Of a DNA stretch of 64,000 bases, positions 14,201 to 29,200 are shown in pieces (position 1 is the first letter of the stretch; every line of letters begins with the position of its first letter). A program made the translations under genes and the position numbers. The DNA comes from Gordionus sp. m RMFG-2023 (lineage: Eukaryota; Nematomorpha; Gordioida; Chordodea; Parachordodidae): contig NC_088777.1 in assembly GCF_954871325.1 (NCBI RefSeq), positions 35,999,366 through 36,063,365 of the forward strand, written 5' to 3'. Below the pieces are notes generated by a model that made no database searches, was not told the origin of the DNA, and saw nothing but the letters and a program-made list of their open reading frames with translations.

Positions 14201-17200
14201 TTGCGAAAATTTATCGTTATATATATAATAATAGTTGTTATTGAATATTCAAAATTATTCTTTTTTTTTCAAAAAAATGTAAGGTTAAACTTAAAAGTAT
14301 TCCAAATGTTTACCAAAAAATATTTAAACAAAAATTTTACTTTTATTATAAAGTTCTAACTTCACGTTTTGTAAATTGAGTGGTAAAACCTTATCCTTAG
14401 GGTTCCTCTTACTCATCTTCGTCCCTTTATATTAATTTTTTTTATAAATATATTAGCATAAACTCAACGTGTTAACCAGATTTTTTAAAAACGGGCCGGG
14501 CTGTGCAAATGATAACTCTGCAGGTCTCTGATAAATATCAAGGAAATATATTATTCGGTATATGATTGTAATAAATCTTTATGTAATATTATTCAAATGT
14601 TTTCTCTATTAAATTCAATACAGCTCTCCCAAAATCCTACCTTCAGTCTCATTGCGGCAGGGAAGTGGCAACGTCCTTTGACGGCTAATGAGGTTTAAAA
14701 GAATCCCTGTGGTCTGTTTCTAGAATAGGATCACCGTCTCCTCAATGGGGTGTAGAAACCACCTAGAGAAGCTGATGTCTGGAAGGGCAATCGATTGTAA
14801 AGATCGTGCTCCAAAAATTCCTAATGGTTACAACAAAGCATGAGCGGCGTACAGCCCAAAGTACTCCGCAGGCCTCCTCATCTGCCTACGATAAAGAAAA
14901 GGATGAGAAACCTGGTGGAATCACGATTCGTGAAAATGAAACATATGACGGCTATAAACGACCTGATAATATGTAGAGAAACCAGTTTACAGGGGATAGA
15001 GTAAGAGTTGCGATATGGAATGTTGGGAGTATGACAGAAAGAACGGGAGAAGCGGTCGATGCATGGGATAGAAGCATATAGATAGGTAGGTGTAGCATAT
15101 AAGAGACCAGATGGAAAGGTAATGGCGCGAGAATGATTGGCAGGAGAAGTGAAAAGTATAAATATTTTAGGCAAGGAGGTAATGATGGTAAGGCTGACAT
15201 TGGCGTATTGGTTGCAGTGAAATGGGTGAGCAAAGTAATAGAAGTAAGAAGACTAGGTAACCAGACAATGATAATCAAGATGATTTTTGGTAGAAAGTTA
15301 TGCAATAATATTTTGGCATATGTTTCTCAGGATGGAGAAGGGATTATTCTGGCTGGTGATCTGATGGACATGTAGGAGCGAGTAGTGAGAGTTATGAGGG
15401 AGCACATGGAGGATTTAGTTACCGCATAAGAAATCCGGAAGGGGAGAGAATTTTGGATTTTGGTGATGCTTATGATTGTTTGTAATACAATGTTTATGAA
15501 AGAATCAGAGAAGCTGCTTACTTACAAGTCGGATAGTATTAGAGGTACGGTGGATTAATTGTTAGAAGAAGATGTGATAGGAGCATAGTAAAAGATGTTA
15601 AAGTGATACGGGGGGGTGTATTGAACGGCATCGACTAGTTATTAGAGATCTCACTTTTAACAGGATCGCTAAAAGAAAGTTTCTGCCAAGGCTCAAGGTT
15701 TGGAAATTGAAAGAGATTACTAGACGTCAATTCAATATGATATTAGCGATGAAGTAAAGGTGGCATAAGCATCTAAGGTAAATGACAAGTGGGAAGCCAT
15801 GAAGAAAGCCTGGGTGAGGACAACTGACGAGGTAGGTGGATGGACAAAAGGGCAGTCTAGATATAAGGAGTCATGGTGGTGGAATTTGGAGCGAAAGTTG
15901 TGGACGAGAAAGGGAGGTGTTTGAAAGAATGGTATAATAGTAAAGAAAATAGTGATAACGATATTTACAATTTGGCGTAAAGAATAATAGCGATAGCGCA
16001 AGAAGAACAAAGGCAGGATTTTGCTAAAGAATTGGAATGCGCGGAAGAAATGTGAAATGTGGTCCGAATGGTAAAGCAGATGGCAAATGAAAGGCAGGAT
16101 GTAGGTGTTAAATGTTTGAAAAATATGGAAGGAAAAATGGTAATTGATAGTAGTGGTATTAAGAACAATTGGAAAATCTACATGGAAGGACTTTTGAACG
16201 AAGAGAATGAATAGGATAATGATGTTAGTTGTGCAAAGGTAAAAGGTTCAGTGTGTAAATTTGGCAAGGACAAAATTAAAAGAGCAGTGAAAAAGATGAA
16301 AAAAGGGAAGGCAGCGGGTTTAACGAGAGTGGTATCAGAAATGTTTAAAGGTTCTGATGACTTAGGGAGTGAATGGTTAATGATAGCCAATCTAATTGTC
16401 ACAGAAGGAAATATTCCCGAAGATTAGCGAAGAAATATAATTATTCCAGTATACAAGGGGAAAGGTGATCCGTTAGATTGCGGGTCGAACATGTAATGAT
16501 TTTTGAGAGGGTATTAGAGAAGTGAATAAGAACAAAGAAAAATCGATTGGGAAAAGGCATAACATGCAATTTTTGTGGTGAGACAAATACAAGAAAAGTT
16601 TCTTGCAAAGGAAAAGAAACTGTATTATGGGTTTGTTGACTTGGAGAAAGCATTTGACAGGGTGCCACGTAGGGCCTTGAAGAAAATCAGGTGTGGAAGA
16701 ATAATTAGTTATATTAGTGATGGCAATGTATGTGGGAGCACAAACTGCGGTACGTATGGATGATGGAGATAGTGAAAGCTTTGATGTGAAGGTAGGACTT
16801 TATCAGGGATCCGTGCTGAGTCCATTATCATTTATCTTAAATGAATGTGGTAGCTAGAGAAATGCGCAAAGGACTTCCCTGGGAGCTATTATATGCAGAT
16901 GACCTTGTAATAATGGCAAACAGTGAGAAAGAATTGAGGGATAAAATTAGTAGATGGAATATGGCTATGGAAGCAAAGGGTATGAAAATGAATGCAGTTA
17001 AGACAATGATGGTTGGTGGTGATAATCTGAAAGTGAAGGAATCCGGCAACTGAGCTTGTAGTGTATGTGGGAAGGAGTTGCTAGAATTCAATTTACAGAT
17101 GCCAGAAATGAGTGCATAAAAGATGTAACGGGAAAAAAGGAAGTCTGATATTAGCAAGAATGACATTTATTTGTAGAATGTGCATATAAGGGGTACATAA

Positions 17201-20200
17201 TACTAATAACGTCGATAACGGTGGGCAATGGGTTAAACCTGGAAAAAGTAAAAAAGTTTTACTATTTGGGTGCTATGTTAAATGCAGAAGGTGGTGTAGT
17301 TCTGCTGTGCAAGGGATAGACAAGCATAGAAAAAGAGATTTGGTCTATTCTAACATATAAAAACGTCGCTTCGAAGTTAAAGGGGAAGTTTACGTAAGCT
17401 GTGTGAGTACTTATTTAGTTTCGGGCAATGAAAGCAGCCCACGAAGCCAAATTGGAAGAAACAGAGATGAGGATAATTAGATGGATGTGTGGGGTATCTA
17501 TGTGAGAGAAGAAAAACTAGCAAGGAATTGCAAGCAAGAATAGGTAAGGGTGATTGGAGTGGTAATGAGAAGATATATATTAAGATTCATGCGGAACGTA
17601 AGACAAAAAATAACTGGGTAAAGAGATTCACCTTGATGGAAGTAGGAGGATCAAGACCTAGAGGAAATCCCAAGATGACGTGGATAAAAGTGATAGCGGC
17701 GGATTTAAGAAAAATGAATCTTACAAATATTGATGTACAGGGCCGTCAAAAATGGAAAAGAAAAATCAGAAGGAAAACTGTCCAACTTGAAAATCGCCAT
17801 TAAACGAAGAAGAAGAAGAAATTCAATATAGATTTAAAGAAATATACTTAAGGTATAATATATGTGTTTATAAATGAATCTTTTTTAAATATAAATTTTG
17901 TTTACTCCAAAACAAAATTTTCCTCTTTCAAATTACTAAATTTTGAATTTCTTTATTTCTTATTCCCTCAAATAATTCATTCATTTTATACTTTGGGCAA
18001 CTTATTAGCGAAAATCCAATCCAAAAAATCATGTGCTCGAAATCCGGATATCCTAAATTTCCCGAAAGGTGTGAGATCGCTAAGGCCTACACAATTTGTG
18101 ACGTCTTGCACTTCTTGCCTCATAGCGTCAAACCATTCTGATTGAACGCCGTAATAAGGATTCATGTGGAATTTATGGTAAATTTGGTCATTTTTTATAT
18201 TTTGGCTTTCTTTGGCTATCAAGTCGTTGCATCTGATGTCTCGCCGCATTTTATGGGGTAGAAAGTATAGAGCCTGTTCCCAACCTGATATTTAAAATTT
18301 GTAAGCTACATCATTTTCTCAAATATCCCTATTTATTTTTATTACTTTATAGATTTCCCATATATCTTCTCGTAATATTATTTTAAAAAAGATCTGCAAA
18401 ATTACAATTTTATTTGATTTATTCATAGTTGCGAACAAACTTTGTCCCACCGGAACTAATTATCATAAAATATTTCTCGAGCAACTACAACTTCCAAAAT
18501 TTTAAGCAACTATCTAATCTAAGCTCAAAATGCAGGCCACTCGATTTATTGTGAAATTTTATAAATAATAGTAAATTAGTTAACCATTATTAAATCCCAT
18601 TATGGCTCCTTTTTCCTTTGAAAGATATTGGGCCAAAGGCGTACACCTTTTAGTCGGTCTACCAGCTATTCTTTGTTCTCTAGGGAAATAGATGGCGTTG
18701 TTCATACCATAACTTTCTCTCGCTTTCGCAAAAACGTATTTTCTTGAGAGGAATAAATGTTTTAATATTCAAAAATAAATTTATCACGTATTTATTATCA
18801 TATTTTACATTATAAGTTTATAATGGTATATTGATAGCAAGGATCTGCTGGTCTCAAAAGTCAAAATCCAGCATAATACCGAAATAGGGCTAAATATTTT
18901 ACTATATATTATATTTAGTCGATAATTTTTCAGAAAAGAATTTAAAAAAATATATTTCATATTTTAGATAGGAGATACATAACACTATTATAATGAAAAT
19001 AAATAATTCTTCCAAATTATATTATAACATACTCATTGGTGATAAGGAAGTAGAGTACCAAAGGACTGATTAATTGAAAAAAATGCATTGTAAAAAAGTG
19101 GATATAGAACACTATAGCATTCAGCCAACGATTTATAATGTGTCAATTAAATATTAAGAAATAGCATGAAGGATCTTTCAAAGATCAACCGATAAATTAT
19201 CCTATATTATAAACCCTAAACATGTTTAAAATTTAATAACCAGTGAGACCAAAATATCATTGGAACATGACAAATTTCCATACACTACAATCTCTTACCT
19301 ATATTGGTAAAATTCAAAGCTAGATCTGAGCCATTCAATAAAATTATGTTTTAAAACAAAATAATAAATAAAGTAAATCGATCGATTGGTGTAGCAACAA
19401 AAACATTTAATTCAAGATAAAAATATCATAGAAATATAAAACAATTATTATCATTCAGCTTCAGTAGAAAGGGTATTTTCATTATTTGAAGTGGTTCATT
19501 TCAAACTTAGAAATTTTATAAGGAACTGCAAAGGAATGAAGATTAGTTTTATTATTTAATCAATTAAATTCAAATATAAATGTCGAGGACATAGATATTA
19601 CTGTGATTTTTAATCTATAAATATTGTAATTTTATTTTAATTTTACAATTTTTTTGTTATTGTAAAGAAGTATTACATTAACAATATTAATAAATTCTAT
19701 AAGAAAATAAGAATTGATATTAGTTTAAATTATTAATTAAAAGTCAGAATATTAAATAATTTCGCGCTACATTGAGTTTAGAATTAATAACGAATTTTAT
19801 ATATTGTGCTAAAAAAATAGAAAATGAAAGAAAAGTAATATAATTTTTTTTTATCTAATAAGCAATGATTGATTTCACTAGTAAAATTTGGTATTTTTCA
19901 ATTAAATAAAAAACAACTAAATTTTGAACTAATCTGCCTATATTAAATATCATGATCAAATTTAAATCGTATTAAAAATATTGATTTAGATCTCTTTAAA
20001 AAAAATTGGGTGGGATTAGTGAACCCTATTTCTTCCTTTATCACCCGTCTTTTAATAATTATTTTTTTTATAAAGATAAACTTATCAGCCCATTTATCAG
20101 GATCGAAGCGATCTGGATCGCATTCTATCAAATCGTAAGGTGGTTCTTCATTTATTATCCATTCTGCCAAGTATTTTCCTATTCCCCCCGCATGTACGAT

Positions 20201-23200
20201 ACCATAACTTTTAATAATAAAATTTTGAATTAATTGATTGATTTCGAAAAAAATTCTAACCCAGAACCAGCTGCAATCCAAAAGTTGTTGGGTAAATGAG
20301 ATACCGGACCCACCAAAGGCAGAACATCTGGGGTATACATAATAGGACCGTGCACGCAAACCTATTTAAATTTGATCGAGTGTTAAAAAATATTGGCAAA
20401 TATGTCAGATTTTATAAAATTGACTAAACGAAAACTGTATTTTGTATATTTAGCGTCAATGTGTTATTTTTCAATTTTAAATCATTTTTTAAGCGCGTTT
20501 TTTTTAAATTTAAAAATCTGATTTTACCGGTAATGTATTCCAGCATGTTTAGAATACCTATCTTATGAATTTGGGAAAACTAATATAAATTATATTAAAA
20601 TTTCATAATAAAATTATCTGGGGTAGATATTTTAAACATGATGAAATACATTTCCGGTAAAATTAGATTTTTATATTTTAAAAAACGCGCTCAAAAAATG
20701 ATTAAAAGTTGAAAAAATAACACATTGCCGAAAAAATACGCTAATGTATATATGGTGAATTCCATATCAAATCAACCAAGGTTTCAACACGACCCCCTTA
20801 GAATTTTTTATAATTTTGTATATTAGTTGTATATATTATAACTAAGAAAAAAAAATGAAAGTTTACTTATACCACTCACTCGCTAAGATATAAGGGTTTA
20901 AAGAGTGGAAAAATGGTAACATTTTTGTCAAAATGCACTTCATTAGCTTTCAAATATCTCAAGAATAAATAAAGTTAGAACAATAATTTAAATTTTATTA
21001 TATAGCTTAATAATGGATCTTTAATATGACATATAAATAAATGTGATAAATTCCAATTAATACCAAACCGAAAATGGGCATAGAAAAAAAGTTATTTTAT
21101 TTTTCAAATTTTTTTTCCTAAAGATGTATCAAGGGCTGCTTTATATATGTACAAAATCCTAGACTAGCATAAACATGGGTCTAGGAGCTACCACCCTTTA
21201 TATGGTTAAAATTGATCAAATTTAACATAAATATTCTTATATTTAAATTTAATGAATACTTACGTAAAAATTTATATTTAAAAATTATGTGTAAATGAAA
21301 GGCCCTTAGCCTTACTTTATTATTTAAAAAAAATAATATAAGGGGGAGGGCAATGTGGTTTATAACAGTTTGGTTAATTTTCTCTCGAAATTACGTGGCA
21401 AAATATTCTAAACATACTTTATAAATTTATTTGACTAAATAATTTTTATAATTACATGTGATACAATCAAAAATTTATCATATATTAAATCACCCGAAGA
21501 ATTTGAATAAACTTTCATTTTATTTCTTCTATGGGAATAAAAGTATGAAAATTTTGTGTTTCAGAAATTTATTTTGCTGTCAAATATCTGTTTTTAAGAT
21601 GATTTTTCATATTTAGATATTCATCATTGCTCATAAATGTATAATTTATCTCTGATATTATTTCTTGCATAGTTGTATAAATCCATTGTTGTCAATATAT
21701 GATCATATGAACGTTGCAAGCTTTCTCGAGCTGCCAACCGTTTAGTAACGCTCCCGAAACTGTCGCAGGGACGTTTCTCAGGTGAGATTGCAAATAAATG
21801 CCAATCTTTATCCCAAAATCATTTCCTTGTTTGTAGAGGTCAATGAACCTTTTTTATTTTTATATTAAGTAACTGCCCCATCAGATAAAATAATGAATTT
21901 TGGCCACTCTGCTAAATCTTTCTTTAAGATAAGATGAATTTTGCGTGAAATAGATAAAATGCACACGTTGTCTTTTAAACAATCACATAAAACAACAAAA
22001 TTTACTGGTTTAATTCACCTGTCTCAACAGTAATAAACCATTCAAAGGTGAATAGTAATCTGATTATTGGTCCATAGGAATCCTTGTGGGTGGTCCTGCG
22101 CAAATGCATAATTTTCTTAAGGGTTAGATAACCAATAATTCGCCAGCATATAAATTGGATTTTAATGAGTTATGAAATAAGGATGGTTGTGATTTGTGAA
22201 GCTATAAGAATGAAGAACAAAATTATTTAATCTTTTTAAATAATCTACAAATTAGTTGGCGGATTTTGTCAGCGTTTCAATAAATTCTATATAATCTATG
22301 AATTTGCATCAAATAATAAATTAAGTCTCTTTTATTTACGATTTATGCGAAAATAAAATATTCTAAATATTTTTCAGATAAATTAGCCTAAATTTACAAG
22401 CAAACCATTATATACATCCCTCCCTCCACCTCTAAATATATTTTTTAAATATTTTCATTTGGACATAATTTTTAAATAAAAATTAATAAGTATTCATTAA
22501 ATTTACATATGATGATATTTATGTTAAATTTGATCAATTTTAGTCATTTGTCATAACTCCCCCACGTTCAACAGTCTAAGATTTTATACAAATACAAAGC
22601 AGTCTGGTATACATCAATTTTTTTATATGTCCATTTCTGGTTTTGTACTTCCGGTTTTGGGTATTAATCAAGCTTCAATCATATTTATTTTATATCATTT
22701 AAAGATCCATTATTAAGATATATAGTAAAATTTAAATTAAAGCTTTAAATTAATTTATTTTTGGGATATTAAGTTAAATGAAGTGCATTTTGTGAAAAAT
22801 GTACCATTTTCCCACTCTTTAAACACCTATATCTTAGCGAGTAAGGGGTAAAAGGAAGTAAATTTTTTCTTGTAGTATACACTATCATTATGCAAAATTT
22901 TAAGAAAATCGGAGGAAGTCGGGTTGAAAATCGACTTTTTGGTTGATTTAATATGGAATAATTCACTATATACTAATGATAAAGATGTATGAATTGTATA
23001 CAGAACTGCAAATACTTTATCTTAGACACATATATCTTAAACTTTGTATTTTTTTGACATTTTAATCGGTATCTAAGATATTTTATTTACAAAAGAATTT
23101 AGTATTTTTTTTATTTTCTTGACAAAAGATATGGAAATATTAGTGCACTTTTAACCACATTTTTTTTTCGTGCAATAAAATTGTTGTTTTTATATCTTTC

Positions 23201-26200
23201 CGATATTTATATTTTAAAATTTATATTCATCATTATTTTATATGACATGCCAACTTTATTGTTGTATGCAACCTAGATATTTTAATTTATAATTCCTTGC
23301 CCATATTTATATTTATATTAACCCATTAATAGGTTTTGGGCAAATTCAGATATACCTTTATTGTAATTAGTCATATTTGACTGTCTAACATTTTAGATTT
23401 ATTTTGGACACAGTTTACTGGATTATTAGAAATAGTAATATTGGGTGTTTTGATGATTGCAGTTTTAGTTTAAAAAAATTTTGACGACTGTTTCAAGATT
23501 ATCTAAGTTAAATTCCCTCGAGCCCTATAATCGATTCAGTATATTATTATCAGGTTCTCTATTAATAAACAAAATATCACATCATCATAGGATTGTACAA
23601 CGAGTCTATTAAACGGATTCTTGTTATGAATCGTGTATTGCTTTTGTGTTTTTATTGTTTAGTTTTACATAATTCTTTTATTATAGTTATTACCAATTTT
23701 TTAGATACTCTCCATCAAGAATAAATGTTCTTAAATCGTAATATGAAAATTTATTCATTCGTATTATTTTCATAGCTGTTACTTCATTTAACGTGTTTAA
23801 CAAATGAAGTTTTTTTAAAATCATTATATTGATTTCATTGATATAGAAAATAAGTTCCAATTTTTTTTATGTTCGTCTAATGTTATCTGACGGAATAATT
23901 TTGAAATGTTTCACCTGTACCACCACAATGATGTTGTAGATGATAAAACATAACATGAATTTAGTTGTTTAAAGTTTAATATTTTATATAGTGTTACTTA
24001 ATTTCCTGATCCCCAGTGGCGTAGGCATGAGAGGGGGTGGGTATTTTAGTGAGTCCTAATAATGCATTACATATTGTTCCTTGCCTTATAATTTTTCTTC
24101 TAGCATAATGCCAATCTTAGAAAAAATTTTTATTTCGCCAAAAATGTTTTTCATTTTACTATCCACCAAACGGGTTGAAGCACTAAGTATGAAATACGCA
24201 CTAATTATTGACATAAATTTCCGAGATAATGCTTCCAGATGATTGGCTAACCTTATGACTAAGACGTGATATCACAGTTAGTTTTTGGTTCATAATTTTT
24301 ACTTTTTTAATGACTGGCAAAATTGATTAAAGAATTGATAAGGCACTAAATATTAAAGCAAACCATAGTTAGAACTTTTATATTCTGGGTTCTGACATGA
24401 TGCTAATTTTGAAAATTTTTAATTTTTATCTATAATTCTTTTCCTCCAACTATTACACAGAACAAAGCAATAAAATATACTAATAAAGTTCCACTTAATA
24501 GTTTAGTAGAAGTTTCAGAATTAGTGTTTCCAAAAGCTTGGCTCACTTCAGGCTTAAAGCATGTCAAAATTTTCATTGTTTATAACTCTATTTCTTTTTG
24601 TGGTTATCATATTTGAGTGAGGAATTGAAAGTACTAGTCAAGCAATAAATATTAGCGTATGCCAAATATATATTTTTTATATTATCCATTTTGGCACGTT
24701 ATCTATTTTGGCAATTTTCCTTTTTCTCTATACTGTCTACCAAAAGGAATAATAATATATAATTAAGTTCTAAACATTGATAAAATTTAAAATGCTCAGT
24801 CACTTTTAATCTTAAGCTTGGCCAAAATCTTGGTACCAAAATATTTTCCTTTATACTGGCTAAAGTCAGACACTAAAAAGCACAAAACATTGTCATATTT
24901 TAGAATTAAGGCTTGTTAAGCGGACTTTAACGGAGATTATATAAAGACCACCGAAAAATTAATATATAAGAATTTTTTGCAGAAGGAACCCGGCCGAAGG
25001 CCGGGTAAAAAGAGGTTTGGGAGCAAAGCCCTCCAAAATTTATTAAAATCCCCCCTCCCTTATAGGAAAATCGTGGTTACGCCACTGCTTATCCCCCCCC
25101 CCCCCAAAATTAAAAACCCGATAATTATTATAAAAAAGAAATCTTAAATTTCTTAGCAGTGCTGACTGGCAATACAATCCAGATAATGGCTAATAAGATG
25201 GACATGAATACCAACCTACTTAAAAAATAAACATTAATCACGATGATGTTCAAGAATTTATTTTAATGAGATGAAGTTCTCATAAATTAATATACTCCCC
25301 CCCCCCCTTTTAATTAAGAAAAGAAAAGTGTTTTAATAATTAGAAGTTAAGATTTTTTCTTTTTTCGAAAGGTATGTAAAATTTAAGATTTAAAATTTTC
25401 TTTTTCCTATAAAATTATTGGATTGGGAAAATTGTTAATAATTTGGTCATTTATTATAATCGATGGAAATGGATGTCGCAAGATTTAAATAAGGACAAGA
25501 CGCCTTATTATATAAATTGTTCTGTTTTTTTTGCATTTATGCTCTATTCCTCTCAAACCTTAAAATATGGTATATGAAGTGATATTATTTACGTTTTATT
25601 TTAATAGTGTTTTTTATAATATTATATTATATTAACTTCAATGTACGTTTGTGTACTGCCGCAGAACAGTAAATCAAATATTTAAATTATCGATAATTGT
25701 AAAAGTTAATAAAATATCGTTTCTTATATTAAGATATAACGATGAGTTACATTTTTTGAATTTAAATTATGTTATTGGAATTATAGCGTTGTTTGATTTA
25801 ATAAAGATACTTCTGAATTCTGATATTCTTAATTTGAGCTAATTCTTAAAGTATATAATTAAAAGCAAAAGTTGAAAATAAACAGTTAATCCTTCGAGGA
25901 TATGAATTATGTGTAAAACAAACCTTGATTCCAAGGTCCTTCAGAACCGGAAATCGTTTTATAGCAGCTTCTAAATAAGGAAGTAACCGGTCTATATCGG
26001 GTGGAAACAGCTGTTTTCCAAAATCTAGTTTTTAAATTTTTATTAAAGTTTAAAAAAAATTAAACATTTCGTCGTTCGATTATTCGAGTACTCTAAATGT
26101 GTTTTCGCTCAACCTAGAGCCCTAAATCAGACCTATTTTTTCAGGTCCGATCCGATCCAAAATAAATTTCAGGACCCTGGTTTAAACTGAGATAATCGAC

Positions 26201-29200
26201 TTTTAAGTTGTAAATCATAATTCTTGCCAAGCTTACCAAATTGAAAGAAAATTTTGGATAGAGCCTTAATTTTTTTTATTATGAAACTTTTCATTTTTTT
26301 GACACCCTAAAAATGCAAATGAGTAAAAATATCAGCAAAGTATCCAGGATTTAATTTTGGAACCCGTCCATAAATTTCTGGAGGCTTCGCCCCATATCCT
26401 AGTTCATGTCGGCCCCGTCTTTGATGAGGGCCTATATGACGCTTTTTTTTTGGAGTTCAGCTTTTAATTATCTAATTATTGTTCAATCCAATCAACCAAA
26501 CTCGTATGAGGTCGAAAATGCGAAATTAAAAAAGCCAAAAACTTATAAATTTTTTATATTATATCTAAAAAATCTCGAAGATAATATTGGTATAATATTG
26601 ATTGATAGTTAGGGAAGGTAATATACTTATATTTCAATTCAGTTTTTTAAAAAAATCCAACATATTATCAATTTGAAAATGTTTATTGGCAATTTATGAA
26701 AATATACAATTTAATACTAACTGAAATATAAGTATTATTTTACCTATAATCTATCAATATTATTTTCGAGATTTACTAAAGTAAAAAAATATTCCTATCT
26801 TTTTGAGTTTTCGAACGGAAACAGAAGAGACTATTATTTGTTTTAACTCTACATTTAATAAATTTTCAGCAGTATTGGCTTTTGAATATGCTTCGATAAT
26901 ATCTTTTAGTTTACTATATCTACTAGGATGCGAAAAGATGATTTCTAAAATATTTATTATTTGTTCCTTTACACAATCATGCGGAAGTACAACACCTAAA
27001 ATATCTAGGAGTAATTCTAGATAGGAAAGGAAAGCCAAACAAGATTTAATGGTTATATTAAATAAAGCCAGAGCCAAATATAAGTCCTTTATGAAGATAT
27101 AGTCATCAAACCAAATACTTATTCCGTTAAAAATTCGACTTTTTATAATTCTAATACTCACTTCCCTACATTATGGCATTGAAACATGGAACGATACAAA
27201 ATTGGGTAACAAAAAGTCACAAACATTTATTAACAAATGTCTAAGATATATCACCAAAACTTTCTTCTCTGTGAATACAACAAACAATATCCTATGAGCC
27301 AGATGAAAAACTCTCCCATTATATAGAATGATAATATAGTAAAATTAAACTAGTAGGCCCCAAACAACTTTATATATTAAACACTCGTCAAAGTATCCCA
27401 GGAGGAGTCATCCCTCAAATCATTTATAACATATAAAAATAGTTGGTTCGGCAGGATAACCAGATCAAGTCTAATCTACGATCATCTGAAAAATGACTGC
27501 TGAGTTGAGAGGTAAATAAATTTATTTTTAAGAAAAGATCTCTAATACACTATTGACTGCTAGTTTTCTAAACGAATGATATCTAGTTTTCTATTTTTTG
27601 TTGTATATGATAATGTTATTTTATTATCATCCGTAGTTTAATGATTAAAATTCTTCATGACTAGGAAACTTATTGGCCGAAATTAGTAGATTAAGAGATA
27701 TAAATTTGATTATTAGTTAGAAGTAAACTATGAGAAACAAATGAAACTTTATAAATAATTTTTCCGATTACAAAGTGAAATTAGAATATAACCTAAGAAT
27801 AATCTATTACGCCACTATGTGTCTTTTACTGATTACAAAACACTTATTATACCTAAACAGAAAATTTGACTAAATAAATAAATAGCTATTTGTATTTGGA
27901 AGAAATAGTTTCCTTTCTTACCCTTTTCTCTCTCACACTCATATATACCTCACTCTAATACTACAATTGGATAGAGCGTAGTTTCACTCATTTTGATAAT
28001 TATATATCAGTTACAAGGTTTGTTTCTATCCTTGAGAAAATAAATCGGTATAATTATATGGAGGGTAGGCACATCATAAAATTCACGTTCGCTTATTTTG
28101 GGAAGGTCTGTAACCAAGTGCTAGATAAGATAAGATAGAGCAAATTAAATATATCAGGAATATCTAAGAGGTAAAATATTTCCAAAATAAGAATTCATAC
28201 TAATAACATACCCCTTCTTTAACATGTTTTATGCGTTATCCGTAATTACTCCGTAACAAAAATCATTTTTGTATTTTATAAATAGACCACTTTTTTCATA
28301 TTATAAATGTAATTGTCTCATATTTGTAAAATGTTTAAAAATGTGCTTTTTAATATATATATATAAATAAAACTCCTTAATATGAACAAAGATATAATAT
28401 AAATAAGATGGTAAAATTTTTTTAATATATTAATATCAAAGTTGAAAAAAAAATTAGATTTAAATTTAAAAAAAAACCCATTTATTTTAATTTTTTAAAA
28501 ACACTCTGATTAATGCAAACTTTATCGTTTAAATTTATAGAAACATGAATTAGTAAGAATGCTGTCCAAGATGGCATAAGAAAATGATTTGAATTTTTTT
28601 TGACATCATTATCACATCAATACTTTAATAATTTATGGATTAAGTGTGATGATAAAAAATACTTCCAAATATATTATTAAAAGAAGCATTAAATTTAGTA
28701 CTAGTCGTACAAACTATAATACTATTAGATTTAGGATCTAATAACCCAGAAAATGATGATTTTTTTAGTAACAAATGTTTCTGAGTTTAATATACGAATA
28801 ACAATGAACAATTATTATCTTAAAGATAGTAGAAATATGTAAGTAAAATACTTTATATAAAAAATATTTGAATTTATGTAAAAAATAAGTTAAGAAAAAA
28901 CTGGTAAAATCCTGCCTAACTTAATATAATGTCATTTGAAATACTTCAAATAATTGAAGACCATTTGTCTAATTGACATAATTTTGAATTCTAACAAATT
29001 ATCTAAAGTTACAATCATGACAGCTCCCTCCTTAATAGGTGGCATCTTAACCTGTATCTCTTAAAGGAGGCATTTTCCCCTTAAATTTTATTTTATGATG
29101 TAGAAGAATTTGCACTTCACTTTTTAAAACCTTTTGGTACTCCCCGCGTAATCCAATCCTCTCTAAGTTCCATAATTTTCGAATTTTCGTAAGGCCCTAT

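Noticed and set aside
3728-14530. Pairing the CAGAGACCTG left end at 3731 with the right end at 14530 as one element
   Set aside because: The interval contains DMGDH exons 14-16 and other complete elements, so the two ends belong to different copies.
14878-16668. Several minus-strand open frames across the first LINE
   Set aside because: Antisense shadows of the decayed plus-strand LINE.
25651-25842. Open plus-strand frame rich in Ile, Leu and Asn
   Set aside because: Composition reflects AT-rich DNA; no conserved motif and no splice partner.
26406-26612. Open plus-strand frame of 68 codons
   Set aside because: AT-rich chance frame with no domain or homologous context.
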